A stretch of 64,000 nucleotides of DNA from NCBI GenBank assembly GCA_947034895.1, contig OX344761.1:68261839-68325838 (forward strand), in the 5' to 3' direction. Numbering within the stretch: the stretch's first letter is position 1; every line of letters starts with the position of its first letter. Below the pieces are notes generated by a model. That model was not told the DNA's origin. It saw only the letters and a program-made list of their open reading frames with translations, and searched no databases. This stretch comes from Rhytidiadelphus loreus (lineage: Eukaryota > Streptophyta > Bryopsida > Hypnales > Hylocomiaceae). Positions 50,472 through 62,261 of this stretch are shown piece after piece. A program made the position numbers and the translations under genes.

Positions 50472-53400
50472 ATGGGTCCCAAACAATATTTCTATCATGG
50501 AAGACAAGTTTCAAAAAGGACTTATTATTGACGTAAAGCAGATTCAAGTGATGATACATCTTCAGGAGACGTAGCAGGACCTTCCAATCTGTCCCCACCT
50601 CTATCAACTGTTCCATTGTCTTTTTCTCCTTCTTCACCATCAAGTAATACATTTCCAATTTTGGGTGGTGAAAATACTCCTCTGAGTGTGGAATATGGCA
50701 ATTCACCGACATCGTTTTTACATGCCTCATCTCCAATTCTCCATCACCTTCCGATGAACTTTTGCAAGATGTGGTGAATATGTGGGCTGGCATTGGATTT
50801 GTTGATGGTGTAATCCCACCTCCTGCTTTACCAGAAGTGGATTTGACACAAACCATTGAGAACAAGGTCGTAAGCTTCAAATGTACCTATTACTGTGCAA
50901 AGCAAAATCCTGGAGCAAATATTTGAAAAGAAGCATGAAAATCATCGTGAAGATCCCCATAACTATGATGGAATGGGTCTGGCACAATTGATTGCATTGG
51001 CACGTGTGTTGACTTTGCTAATTTTTTTCTACATTGAAAGTAAAAGTTCAAAAAATATATGCAATCAACTATAGAGTTTTATTTATTTATTGGAGGAAAT
51101 TTTTTGTTAATTTGTGGATACATTATAGGAGTCTCACATTTGAAAAAAAATTGTATAAAAGAAATAGGGGTCCATAAAATATAATTTTTGAGAAAGAAAT
51201 TGCAAGAAATGAAGGCTTCTACAATATGTTACAGGGTAGCTGTACATACTAGGTTTACGGATATTACAACATATATACATTTCATTTCCTTAGATTAATC
51301 ATAAGCTTTTGGAAAATAGGTACACTTTGTAAGAGGACAAACCTTTGGGTGCTCAATATTTTTGCCAAATTGTTGTTGTTAAAAAATAAAGGTACTTCCA
51401 AATAATAGATTTGGGAGAAATAGGGTACTTTTAAGAGATGTTTGATGCAAATGTATGTATATTTCATAAGTACGTGTTCCATCCACAAATTCAAATTAGT
51501 ATAATTATTTACAAGTGATGACACTAACTTCTAGCAATTGTGTGTTTACAAAATCTAATTCAATGCCATACTTTGCACCCTTGTCATGGGATAAATTAGA
51601 AGACTTCTACACAAACCAAGGCATGCTTAGTCCTGTCAGATATAGGTTGTGCACAGGTGAAGAGGGCAATGCACATGCACCAACTCTCTTGGAACCAAGT
51701 AACGAAGATATATACGAGGGGGTACAAGCTATTAAATGTAAATGTAATGAACATGATAAGACAAGGCTACAACGAGATTGTCCTTGTTGTTGTGAAAAAT
51801 GCCTTGTATGTCAAAAGTTTTGCAAACTCACTTTGGCATTTGACTATTTGCCTTTCGGGCCTCGAATTGCCTACATGTGTGAAAGCAAGAACTTTTGCCA
51901 TGAATTGCTTGAAGTTTGGAGGGGTCGTCATGAATGGATGCATAGAAGTGTGCATCACAAACCACCTTCTATTTTCCAATTCTGGCATGGACTAAGAATG
52001 CGGGAACTACAAGACTTTTGGAATCCTAATGCTGTGTGGGAATCACCAATATATTGTTCCAGTCCAACATGCCTTCGTGTATTTCGAGCGTTCCCGACAA
52101 AATGTGCAGAATTGCTAGAAGGATGGGACGATGATTTGCAGAAATACCAAATCAAGTGCTCTTGCAGGAATATCACCGAAATTGCTCCTTCATACACATG
52201 TACATTTCTCTAATGTACTTTTAATTATTTATTTTATGATTTCATTTATATCAAAAATCATTTGTGTAATGTATTTTTGAATTCTTCAATCTATTCCAAT
52301 CATTTAAATGTTTAAAGTTGTTCATAAATTTAAAGAAGATTAAAGTTTTAAGATTGTTGTATATTTTTCTACTATTCATTTTATTTTTTTACATTATTTA
52401 GAGTACTTGAGTTAAATTTATCATCTATATGATAATACAATATATTGACAAAATTTATTATTATTTTCATGAATTTAAAATATATGTTTTTTTTTCTATT
52501 ATTTTTGTTTCTACTATTTTTTACTTTCATCTTTCTTAAATTAAAAAATACATGTCATTCGATTTCCACTAGTTATATTTATATAAATTTCTACTTAAAT
52601 ACTTCAACTCATATTGAAATTCAAATAAATTACACTATTTTTTGTAATTGTTAACATCAAAATGATCATTATTTTTTTGGGCACAGGGGGATCCAAGGAA
52701 CTTTGCAATTGGTGCACACTGGGATGGATTCATTTCTGCAACGACAAAGTACAAAGACTCTTGGGTAGTCGAGATCGAGTTGTTGAATGCAGGGATACAA
52801 AATGTTATGCGTCCAATGCCTGTAGTATTTGTTCCTGCGTCCTCAGAGAAACTTGTGAAAGATTTGGAAGAAGGGGTTCTAACGGTTTTCCTTGAGCCCC
52901 TTCTACGGGAATTGGAGTCAGCATTTGTTCATGGATTTCTAGTACATTACAACTATCCATCGGAAATCATTGATCAAAGTTTGTTGAATCCAATTGGCCT
53001 TGAACGTTTAAAGCTCAGAGCCATACTCATGTATTGGATTGGGGACCACCCAGCACAATGCAAAGTGGGAGGCTTCAAACTTTCTGGCTATCATGCGTGT
53101 CGTCGTTGTCGCTTGAAGGGAAAGTGTGTACAAGGGCGTGGAGTTGTATATCCAAACAATCGTTGCGAGGTCTAATTTCCGCATGAGCGCTGAACAATTG
53201 AAGACATTCTTTTGGAGGCAAGGTATGTTGCAACCTCGGCTTCTTCTAGCCGCTTGAGAAGGGAGAACAACGTTACATCTTTTTCAAAACTTTGGAGGCT
53301 CTACTATTTATATGGCTTTGATTTGTCTCTTGACTTGGTCTATGATGCCATGCACATATTGCCACTAAACCTATTCAAAAGCTTTGTGGAGCACTTGGTA

Positions 53401-55634
53401 CAAAAAGGTTTTGCTGTGCAATTGGATATTGCATTACGTGAAATTACAACATGTAGGCCAAAACAACTGGGGGCTAGATGGCCATCTAACATTGAAAATA
53501 GGCTTTCTTATTGGAAAGCCGAAGAGTATCAATTGTTCATCATGTGGTGCCTTCCGTACTACATTGATAAGACCAATATTCCAAAAACAGACAAGTTGTA
53601 TAAAATTGCAAAAATCCTCTTCAAAATTGGTAGATGTTTTTTTTCATACACACGAACATATGGTTGGATAGAGGAGTCCATCACCTTTGTACGTACTTTA
53701 CTATCAACATGGCGCATTGAATGGGAAGAATGTGTTGGCCCAAGTGGTTCTATTCTACATCATGTTGCAGGTTAGTTCTCATGAGTTTCAAGTGTAAGAA
53801 TTTAAAATTGATGTACATAATTAGATTGTTCAATAATTTATCAATAGTTCCTCACCTTGTTCTATCACAAATTTTTTTTAGTTTATAATTACATTGACAT
53901 AATAGACAAGTAAAGTGGAATTTGTTGTTTCCAGGAAATGGAGAAATGTTGGATGATGTTGTCAGACATGGCCCCCATGACTTATATTGGTGTTATCGTT
54001 TTGAAAGAAGTGTATCATCATACAAGAGTATAAAGACAAATCAGAAGTCGAGTGAAGTAACATATTGCAAATACGAAGCGCGTGTTGCATATAGGGCTGC
54101 AAGAGAGAGTATTGCCAAAGATAACGACAACTTGTATGTACCACAAAGAGCAGTGTTGGAAATCCATAAACAACTTTTGACATCTAATTTCCGTCCAGGT
54201 CTTGGAACAGGTACATCACTTTTATTTATTCCTTATACTAATGCATCATGTTTAGTACATTACTTGGCTTTTACTCTTGCTCAAGTTTGTAAGCCCACAG
54301 TTGCTATTGGAATGGTATAAATTGTATATACTAAGATGATTTGTTGTGGGATTATATGTAGCTGCTAATGTTCAAGTATGCAACGAATCCCACAAAAAAG
54401 GAATTATTATAGCAAAATCAAGGTTGGAGGCATTGAGATTGGAGAAACTGGGTGATTTGTTGCCACCTTGTCATTGCAAAGAGGTGTTTCAATCTAAAGG
54501 AATCTCTGTTGTGTGGAAAGAAGGTAACTAGATTCCAATGACAAAAAATATCCAAGAGTATTTGCACAAGTACTGGACCGTCGAGGGTCTTCTCAATGAT
54601 GGTACATTGAGGCATTTTTACAATGACATTGAAAAAGTTTCTTTTGTGATTCTTCGTCGCACTCACTATCAAGTAGGAGATCATGTTCTAGCAAGAAAGA
54701 ACGGCACTGAATTGAATGCCTTGAACACGCTAGATCATTGGACCTACAAATTGAAGATCACAATGTTATTCATCCATGAATTCATGGGACATCATAGGGT
54801 GTTCTTTCATGGTAGATTCTACTCACAGGTAATTTGATTACATCACAATCTGAAATTTATTCTTATTAAGGATGCTTTATGCCTTTAGTCCTTTACATTG
54901 TTTTATTTTTATAAACAGTTTTCACGTCCATGAAAGTAGGAGTTCAATATAGTAATATAATACAATCAAAGGGCTATTGCATAAGTTTACAATTTAATGT
55001 TTATATATTGTTATCATTTCAGATACCCAAATCCAATGACAATACAACAATTGAGTTATCAGATTTCTCTTCAATGTGTCTCCTACAGTGTGGGCCAAGG
55101 TTCTATACTAGAGATGATAGTCGACCAATTCACTTGATTTTGCACAAATTTATGGAACAACCTAACCCAGGAACAACAAATACAATAGTTGCATTGGAGA
55201 TGACCAATTTGAAGTTTCGGACTCAATTGGTTCAAGTGGGAGCTATTGGGTATTGCCCACCATGGCTTCAAGTTCATGACATTATGTATTGCAGACGTGA
55301 CTTGGCAACACCACATAAAGTTGAAATTTGTGTTGTCAGAGGAATCATTTTACCACAACACTTACAAGAAGATGGAAGCAGTGAGACAGGAACTAGTACT
55401 AGTCAGGATCCTTATTGTGGAAAGGTGTTGATGAACAAACTTTCTCCGACTATAAACAAAGATAGAGGTGAATACAAAGCTAGTACTACTAACACCTTCC
55501 AATGTTCGTGGGCTTCCCTTGTGGGCCATGTACTTCAAAGTGGTATTGCAACACGTCATATGCATGGACAACCTACACTTTGGGAAAGGATTGTATTGCA
55601 TAACAATTATAGACGAGGGATTTTGAGATTTTAG
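50472..55634 (+). pseudogene. CACTA transposase (tnp2 family), multi-exon, broken
   Basis: The protein cuts and moves the CACTA element. Exons I can place are 50,472 to about 51,002, about 51,540-52,195, 52,687-53,770, 53,935-54,210, 54,362-54,828 and 55,023-55,634; the last four join in phase at GT/AG sites. The N-terminus begins MGPKQYFYHGRQ and has a Ser/Pro-rich stretch. A Cys-rich segment follows (CPCCCEKCLVCQKFC). The core has tnp2 hallmarks: AHWDGF and IGDHPAQ with likely catalytic Asp residues, SGYHACRRC, YDAMHILPLN and YRFERSVSSYK. In-frame stops stand at 50,529 (TGA), 53,173 (TAA), 53,191 (TGA) and 54,529 (TAG). Frame changes lie near 50,740 and 50,876. The exon 2 to exon 3 junction is unresolved. 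The minus-strand frame 50,422-50,880 is the antisense of exon 1. Confidence 0.85.
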
Positions 55635-56560
55635 ATAATCCTATTTTATCTACAATTAGAGTCAATTCAATGGATTTAGAATTTGGTCACCTTTAGGGGG
55701 GTGAGATTATTTTCGGAAGATGAGTTACTTAAGCCTCATAAAGGCATATCAATGAGTCACATAATATGAAGCCATAAAAGCCATGAGCATGCACATTTCT
55801 TAATTTGAACAATCGCACTTTTGGTGTGATTACTTTACATTCATTTTAGTTTATAAAAGCCTTTGGATGATAATGTGGTGATTTAGATAGAGATTAGAAA
55901 CATTTTTCTATTTCATCCATTTCCTTCATTCATCCACTTCTTTTTTGTTGACCTTTCATGGAGGTTTATGAAAAATATGCAATTGAGTTTTTAGTCTTGC
56001 CAACATTTGTCTTCACGTAAATGAGAATTTAGTAAAAAAAGGAATCACAAAATAGGTTATTTTAAAAAAATTCTAAAATTGAATAATTTATTGCAATTTG
56101 AACTTTGGATGTATACTCAAAGTCTATACACCAAAATTCTAATTATAGAAGGATACAAACAACATGTTTAGACTAAGATGTTTGGTATTACATATATATA
56201 TATATATATATGTTCAAATTTTCAGATTTTTGAGATAATTTTCTATTTTTATGAGTATTCTTCACTTCATCTTCAAATATTCTTTAAAAAAATCAATTTT
56301 CCATTAAAAAAATCTAAAATTTCTCGTGGAGTAAAGAAGACAAGTGGTTTGATTTCTAAAAAAAATTCATTGATCTCTATTTGCAAAATGGTAGCAAAAA
56401 ATGTGATAGGCAATGACTTCTAAAATAAGTAGTCATAAATCTAGTGTTTAAAGGTTAAAAATTATTTATTGCAATAACAAAAGATCAAAATTTCAACATC
56501 CTTTCAGTTTACTCACTTATAGTAATAAGAACCAAAATCTATTAAAACAATAGTCTACTC
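55635..56560. other. Spacer between the two CACTA genes
   Basis: AT-rich, including a short (TA)n run at about 56,190-56,211. I see no coding signal. Confidence 0.5.
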
Positions 56561-57440
56561 TAATTCAAAATGGTCCCAAAACTTCTATATCCTTGCACAT
56601 CATTCCAAACAAGCACACCATAGACAAAAATCGAAACAAGAAGGCTCAACCTTATTTTTCTAAAAAATAAAGAGTGAAATCAATCAAAAAAATGTAAAAA
56701 ATTCCAAGAGCATCCCATGACTCCACAACTTTGCACACATGTGCCCCTTATATTATTCTACATATGTACCAAGTTTTACATGATATCAACCATCCAGTCA
56801 AAAGTTATGGCGCATTTGGTAAACTGTGACTAATGTGTCTAATGCCCTCAAGGGCATTAGACACATTAGTCACAAATGCCCACATCTCCTAAAATAATTG
56901 CCTTGTCTAATTCAAAATGGTCCCAAAACTTTCATCCTCTTCCACAAAGTCCCAAACAAGCATACCATAGACAAAAATTGAAACAAGAAGGTCCAATCCT
57001 ATTTTTCTAAAAATAAAGAGCAAAATTATTCAAAAAAATGTAAAAATTTCCAAGAGCATCCAATGACTCCACAACTTTGCACACAGGTGCCCCTTACATT
57101 ATTCTACATATGTACCAAGTTTTACATGATATCAACCATACAGTCAAAAGTTATGGCCCATTTGGTAAACTGTGACTAATGTGTCTAATGCCCTCAAGGG
57201 CATTAGACACATTAGTCACAAATGCCCACATCTCCTAAAATAATTGCCTTGTCTAATTCAAAATGGTCCCAAAACTTTCATCCTCTTCCACAAAGTCCCA
57301 AACAAGCACACCATAGACAAAAATTGGAATAAGAAGGTCCAACCCTATTTTTCTAAAAAGAAGAGTTGAATCATTTTAGAAAATGTAAAAAATTCCAAGA
57401 GCGTCCAATGACCCCACAATTTTTCAAATAGGTGCTCCCT
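56561..57440. repeat. ~347-bp tandem repeat (2.5 units) with perfect 24-bp palindromes
   Basis: Units start at 56,561, 56,908 and 57,254, each with AATTCAAAATGGTCCCAAAA; the third breaks off near 57,440. The first two contain an identical inverted repeat with 24-bp perfect arms and a 2-nt centre (56,825-56,874 and 57,171-57,220), which begins TGTGACTAATGTGTC. The two palindromes are unchanged between units while neighbouring bases differ. Confidence 0.92.
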
Positions 57441-57980
57441 ACATTTTTTGTACTTAAAATTTGGTGAATTTAAAAAGAAACAAGCACTCATGAAGAATAA
57501 ATAAATAAGCAAGCACGCACTCATAGAAAATAAAAATAAAAACAAAACAAAACAAACATGAATGAAAATTTAATGAAAAGTAAATAAGAAATCATGTATG
57601 CTCTCGCAGAAAAACAAACAAGGGTTGGTTTCATTTTTTATTTTTTTATTTTTTGGACTCTCAATGGTTGGTTTCATCTGGCCAGGCCATGGCGTTGCAG
57701 TGCCTGGGCTCATATGCGAAGGGCGCTACGAGGCAGTGATGACGGGGTTAGAGGGTTCGGGAATCTCGGAGGCCCCAACCGGAAACTGCCACCTCGGGTC
57801 TCATTCCCTGCATGAGCTTGGCTGCGTGGGCAATAAGTGTTGCTAAGGCTGTCGCTAGTTGTAGTAAACTCCATGTCCTTGTCGATTCTTTCTTCTCTCC
57901 GATTGTGTCTTCCTCTAACCCTTTGTTTGTCATATCTACTTGGACTTGGACCGCTTTTTTAGTTTCAGTTATTTTTCACC

Positions 57981-60058
57981 ATGACGACGGGATTTTGTGA
58001 CAATTGTGGAGAATGTTTTCCCAAGGCGACTTCAAAATTTTGCTCTATTTGCGGGCAAAAGAGAGCTTGTGAAATTGTGAGAGCTATTCAAGCTGAAAGT
58101 GTGGAAGTTGTAGAACTTGTAGAACCTGTGGAAGCTGTTGAAGTTGAAATTTTAGAAGTTGTCGAACCTGTAGAAGCTGTCGAACCTATGGAAGCTATCG
58201 AACTTGTGGAAGCTGTCAAACCTGTGGAAGCTGTTGAAGTTGAAATTTTAGAAGTTGTCGAACCTGTAGAAGCTGTCGAACCTATGGAAGCTATCGAACT
58301 TGTGGAAGCTGTCAAACCTGTGGAAGCTGTCGAACCTGTGGAAGCTGTTCAAATTGAAAGTGTGGAAGTTGTAGAAGGTGCTCATGCAAATGCGATTGTA
58401 GAGCACGAAATTGCCAACTTTTTGTGTGCTGTGCCGGAGTATAGAGGTATGGGAAGCATAACTCTTTATGATAGAGTGTATGGGGTTAAACCCCAGGGCG
58501 TTGGGAAGGATGTTTTGTGGGGCAAACAGTTTTTGAAGAGTATGCCAAAGTATAAGAGACAACTTAGGAAACTCCAAATCAATTATCACAGAGTACGACA
58601 GTGGTTTTTTCCTAGCACAAACGAGTTTGTAGACCAATGTCTGAATTCCTCATCACTTCGTTGGAACAAATCTTTAAAGAAGGACCTTATAAATTATTGT
58701 AATGAAAAGAGGAAATCAGGGTTAAAACAAGATCGAATCGCAATATTAGAATTCCCAGAAGAAGGTCTTAGTTTGAGATGGAAAACGGTTGATATTGTAA
58801 GGCATTTTTCAACCATCAAGAAATATAGGAGAAGTTCCAAATGCAAAAGAAAACAAATTTCAATGGACCCTATAGAGGTTGAGACAAGGGAGATTGAAGT
58901 AGCGGCATCCATAGTTCCAAATCTGAATTGTCAAAGAGAAATAGCAGCACCTACAGTTCCAAACCTAAATAGTCATAGAGAAACAACGGCACCCACAGTT
59001 CCAAACCAAAATCGTCAGAGAAAACGAAGGCCATCTCTCAAAGTTCGGGAACGATCTGGCTAGTTTTTCCGAAGAAGAAGACGAAGAGGTCTGTGGTTGA
59101 ATTGTGGAGCGCTTCAAGAATGAATCTAATAAATCATTCATTCTCAGGTAATGCATCTTTTCAAATAGTCAATGTAGTGCTTTTTCCTTTCAGGTGATAA
59201 CTTGGGACAAGTCCAATAGGTATAGAATGATTTAAGCTTAGAGCTATTGGACAAAACTTCACCAATGGGACAAATCCCCTAGTCTAGTCAAACTTGCAAT
59301 TTGTTGTGAATAATTCAAACCCTTAACGGAAAAATCGATGTTGTCTTAGACAACAGCCAATACGAGCACCGAGTTCCACAATTGAGAAGTGAATTCTACA
59401 GCAAGTGACGTCGGCGATGGAGTCCGCAGACAGAAATCGCATCACCAAGAACTGTCCAAGCTGCTTTTGCTAGAAGGTTGTCCTAGGTAAGCCAATTTCA
59501 ATTAAATTGAAATTCGAAATAAATTTTCCCATGGCACACATGATAACTTTGAACATGCCAGCTGATTTCCTTCGAGAATCACGGCAACTCTGACAGGTAT
59601 AGGTTTAAGTTGGATACATTTGTACAAATCTTTGCTTTCATAAGAAAAATCGTTGATTTATTGGAAATTTTCTTTTGTCTTAGTGGGAGCAAAAGCTTAG
59701 CAAGACTCGGAAAGTTCAGACCATCCACGCCACCGGAAGAGATTCCAAGAGAATCACATCACCGAGGACGTCGTCCTCGCAATCCGATGATGATGGTTGT
59801 TCCTCCGACATTGAACCTGCTCATCAGAAGAAGAAACGGCATAGCATTCGTAGAACTAACCAAAGTCAGAGCATTGACAGTAGTGATAGCGATTTGTCAA
59901 ATCTAGTTGTTCTTAGAGTTGTACTCCGTGGGGAAGATTCCAGTGGAGGTTCACGGAAGCAATTCATGGAGAAGACAAATCCTGCACGGGACTCCGACAA
60001 GGAATTCGATGATGGGACTGAAGACGTCGAAGAGGAATCCGATGAGATTGGGTTCTAG
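57981..60058 (+). pseudogene. Second CACTA gene: zinc ribbon, acidic repeat and Ser/Asp tail; broken
   Basis: I recognise no named family beyond the zinc ribbon. The start at 57,981 opens directly into C-DNC-GECF...C-SIC-GQK, a four-Cys zinc ribbon (residues 6-30). Residues 35-133 are a Val-Glu-Pro repeat with an exact 96-bp duplication. A basic domain follows (about 145-290, with KYKRQLRKLQINYHRVRQW). Exon 1 probably runs to 59,147 (AG|GTAATG) and joins 59,701-60,058, which encodes a basic then Ser/Asp/Glu-rich end. Phase fits if one base is extra near 59,030-59,040, in a CT run. A TGA at 59,098 would also have to be CGA. By position, strand and basic/acidic make-up it is the likely TNPA-like DNA-binding partner of the transposase. 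An original length of about 507 residues is my estimate. Confidence 0.6.
58131..58322 (+). repeat. 96-bp exact tandem duplication in coding sequence
   Basis: Two identical 96-bp units (58,131-58,226 and 58,227-58,322) encode a 32-residue acidic VEP/VEA block. Identity at every base implies a recent duplication. Confidence 0.93.
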
Positions 60059-60152
60059 TGAATTTCCTGTCTCTTTTAGATTTTCTGAATCCGTTGTAGA
60101 AGGCTCCTGATTGCCTAAAAAATTGTGATTTTTATTCATCCAAAAGTATGAA

Positions 60153-60416
60153 TTTCATTCATTCAAAAGTGTAATTATCATTCATCCAAAAACTCGAGTT
60201 TCATTCATTCAAAATTCAAAATATCATCTACATTGATGATTTTCATTCATTCAAAAGTGTAATTATCATTCATCCAAAAACTCGAGTTTCATTCATTCAA
60301 AATTCAAAATATCATCCACATTGATGATTTTCATTCATTCAAAAGTGTAATTATCATTCATCCAAAAACTCGAGTTTCATTCATTCAAAATTCAAAATAT
60401 CATCCACATTGATGAT
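60153..60416. repeat. 88-bp subterminal tandem repeat (3 units) of the CACTA element
   Basis: Units begin at 60,153, 60,241 and 60,329 with TTTCATTCATTCAAAAGTG and differ by one base (CATCTACATT versus CATCCACATT). Each holds several CATTCATTCAAAA or CATTCATCCAAAA motifs. Partial motifs extend upstream to 60,131. The array begins 95 bp after the stop of the second gene and ends about 200 bp before the right terminus, the place where CACTA proteins usually bind repeats. Confidence 0.93.
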
Positions 60417-60594
60417 TTTCATCCATTACAAACACCGCCCGAACCTACAAAAAAAAGTTAAAGTATTCGAGGAAGAAAGTCACAAAATCCCCCCCGAGTG
60501 CCACTTTCCTTTGTGAGTATTCTACTTTCTCCCTGTTGTAGATTTTGCATTAGAAATCGAGGAAGAATCCTACATTTTCTTCCATAGAAGACTC

Positions 60595-60610
60595 ATATGA
60601 GCTCCTTGTG
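60595..60610 (-). repeat. CACTA right terminal inverted repeat
   Basis: ATATGAGCTCCTTGTG on this strand, the complement of the left end with one mismatch. It is followed directly by the CCA duplication. Confidence 0.9.
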
Positions 60611-61713
60611 CCAATGAGCTGCAGAAGCAATAGCATTCCAACCATTCAATTCACCAAATTCATGGTAAATACAATGAAAGCACCAAACCAACAAATGCAA
60701 ATATAGAAACAAAGCGATATTCAAAACAACATGCAACTTCAAGTAAAGAAACACCCGGTTCATGCAGATTCTAGTAATTATCCTGGCTAAAAACACAACA
60801 CACTATGATCCACACAACATACGTAATTCCCTGTAGGGGGACACTATTTTCAATTGTTGTGTTCCATGTTGTGGGATTTTGCCACAACTAGAGAGCAAAT
60901 CATGGTCTTTAATTTTTTCAAAGGGCCGGTGTGATTTACAAGTCTAATCGTCCAATCATTAACTAAGTTATCAAAATGCAAAGACTGAAGAGTAGAAAAT
61001 CGTAAACCAATGCTACGAGGTGCACGTGCTCAGAACTCCGTAAGATATGTCCTTGAGGTTTGTCCTCCATTGACAAGCTCCTCACAACAACCATAGCTAG
61101 TTGCAGCAGCAAGGCTAGAGAATGGCAATTGATCATTGCCAAGGGTAGGAATGCAAAAACAAAAAAACGCCAAGCATCAAAAGAAATTGGAGCCAAAAGC
61201 AGTGTCGATCCAGATTTTGTCGCAATTTCGACCTGTTTGCTGTCAATTGCCTCATGACGTCTACATGCCTGGATGTGCTCTTAGTCGGACCTCTTGAGGA
61301 GTACCAAACATGGGAGAAACTCCAGAAGAATCTAGATTTTATTGGTCACTTTGCCTCGTTGACAAACTAAAAGCCACCCCACAATTCGAGTTCAATGTTT
61401 CAAATAGTTTTTGGCAAGTCGGAAACATGCCTCACTCCCCCGCTCTTCACGAGCCTCCCCAAAATTTCAGCTAACAATTTTGATTCTTCTCTTACAGGTT
61501 GTTGCACACTTACACATAGATTTCCAAATTTCTTAGACTTTTATGCAAGGTGTGGGCGGATTCTCGGTGCATGGAAGTCCGCCCCTTACCCTTCCTCTAA
61601 CAAACTCTCACCCAAAAACATCAGAACAAGTGCACGATAAACAGTTCCACAGAAAACATGATTGAGGTTTATACAACTGAAAATCACCAGCAATATATAT
61701 GCCAATGATCCAA

Positions 61714-61720
61714 TTTTATT
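61714..61720 (-). promoter_or_regulatory. Candidate poly(A) signal AATAAAA
   Basis: Conserved with 15,657-15,663, downstream of the copy B SPH gene. Confidence 0.45.
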
Positions 61721-61856
61721 AATTACCAACCACTAATCTAATTAATACTCCATACTCATATGGCTCGTTAGTACCAATTACTGAAATATGAAGTGGAATT
61801 CATTCCTTCGTTCGACGTCCTAGCTACTTCCAGTTGTACACTTTGGTCCCCAGTGC

Positions 61857-62261
61857 CTACCCTCCGTTTTCGGACCGATAAAAGCCATCCGACTTCACCA
61901 CCCAAACGCACTGCCTGCACGGTCTCGGCTGCTTCCTCCAAATCCCGATGTCCTGGAACACCCTGAAGCTCTGCGACCCCGACACGAAGTCGCACCAGAA
62001 CAGCGTGGTGCCCAGCACGTTGGCCTCGAAGCCCCACCCGAACCAATGGCCGGGCTGCAAAAGCTTCACGCCCAGGTTGTTGTCGTGCGACTGGCAGTGG
62101 AGCTGCAGGGGTGCGTTCGGGAGCGCATTCAAGATGTTCACGGACATGTGTTGACGATGGAAACGAAGCGCCGAGGAGGGGATGGGAGTGGATGTCAACA
62201 GTAGGATCAATAGTAACAGAACGACGAGACTGGCAGCACGAGGAGGCCTGAATGTCGCCAT
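61857..62261 (-). CDS. S-protein homologue (S1 family), secreted; copy B, shortened C-terminus
   Basis: The 134-residue product is nearly identical to the copy A protein. It has a signal peptide (1-32), the same S1-type core and four cysteines (C56, C90, C115, C118). Compared with copy A it lacks two residues after the TLFWC block (SGSQSF versus SGSRSQSF). It stops nine residues early because a CAG (Gln) codon is TAG. The lost tail lies after the conserved DGFY motif, so folding may survive. Several substitutions cluster in the signal peptide and after C90. The start at 62,261 is chosen as in copy A, although an upstream in-frame Met (62,297) exists. Neighbouring DNA is much less GC-rich than the gene. 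Confidence 0.8.
   Translation of the reverse strand: MATFRPPRAASLVVLLLLILLLTSTPIPSSALRFHRQHMSVNILNALPNAPLQLHCQSHDNNLGVKLLQPGHWFGWGFEANVLGTTLFWCDFVSGSQSFRVFQDIGIWRKQPRPCRQCVWVVKSDGFYRSENGG

Larger units (their letters stand above)
44388..60610 (+). mobile_element. CACTA/EnSpm-type DNA transposon, 16,223 bp
   Basis: The ends are CACAGGGAGCTCATAT at the left and its inverted counterpart ATATGAGCTCCTTGTG at the right (one mismatch in 16). CCA flanks both sides (44,385-44,387 and 60,611-60,613), and a single CCA stands at the same site in copy A. A 3-bp duplication, ends beginning CAC and a tnp2 gene together identify the CACTA superfamily. The element carries a transposase gene, a second gene on the same strand, subterminal repeats and internal insertions. 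Removing the two later insertions would leave about 14.3 kb. Both genes carry inactivating changes, so this copy is probably not autonomous now. Confidence 0.93.

Noticed and set aside
50422..50880. 152-codon minus-strand frame
   Set aside because: It is antisense to the first transposase exon; the plus strand gives a sensible protein beginning MGPKQYF that continues into the tnp2 gene.
57594..57846. Two overlapping frames in a GC-rich patch before the second CACTA gene
   Set aside because: There is no domain, the frames overlap each other, and the patch may be the leader or an upstream exon of the gene at 57,981, but no splice fit was clear.
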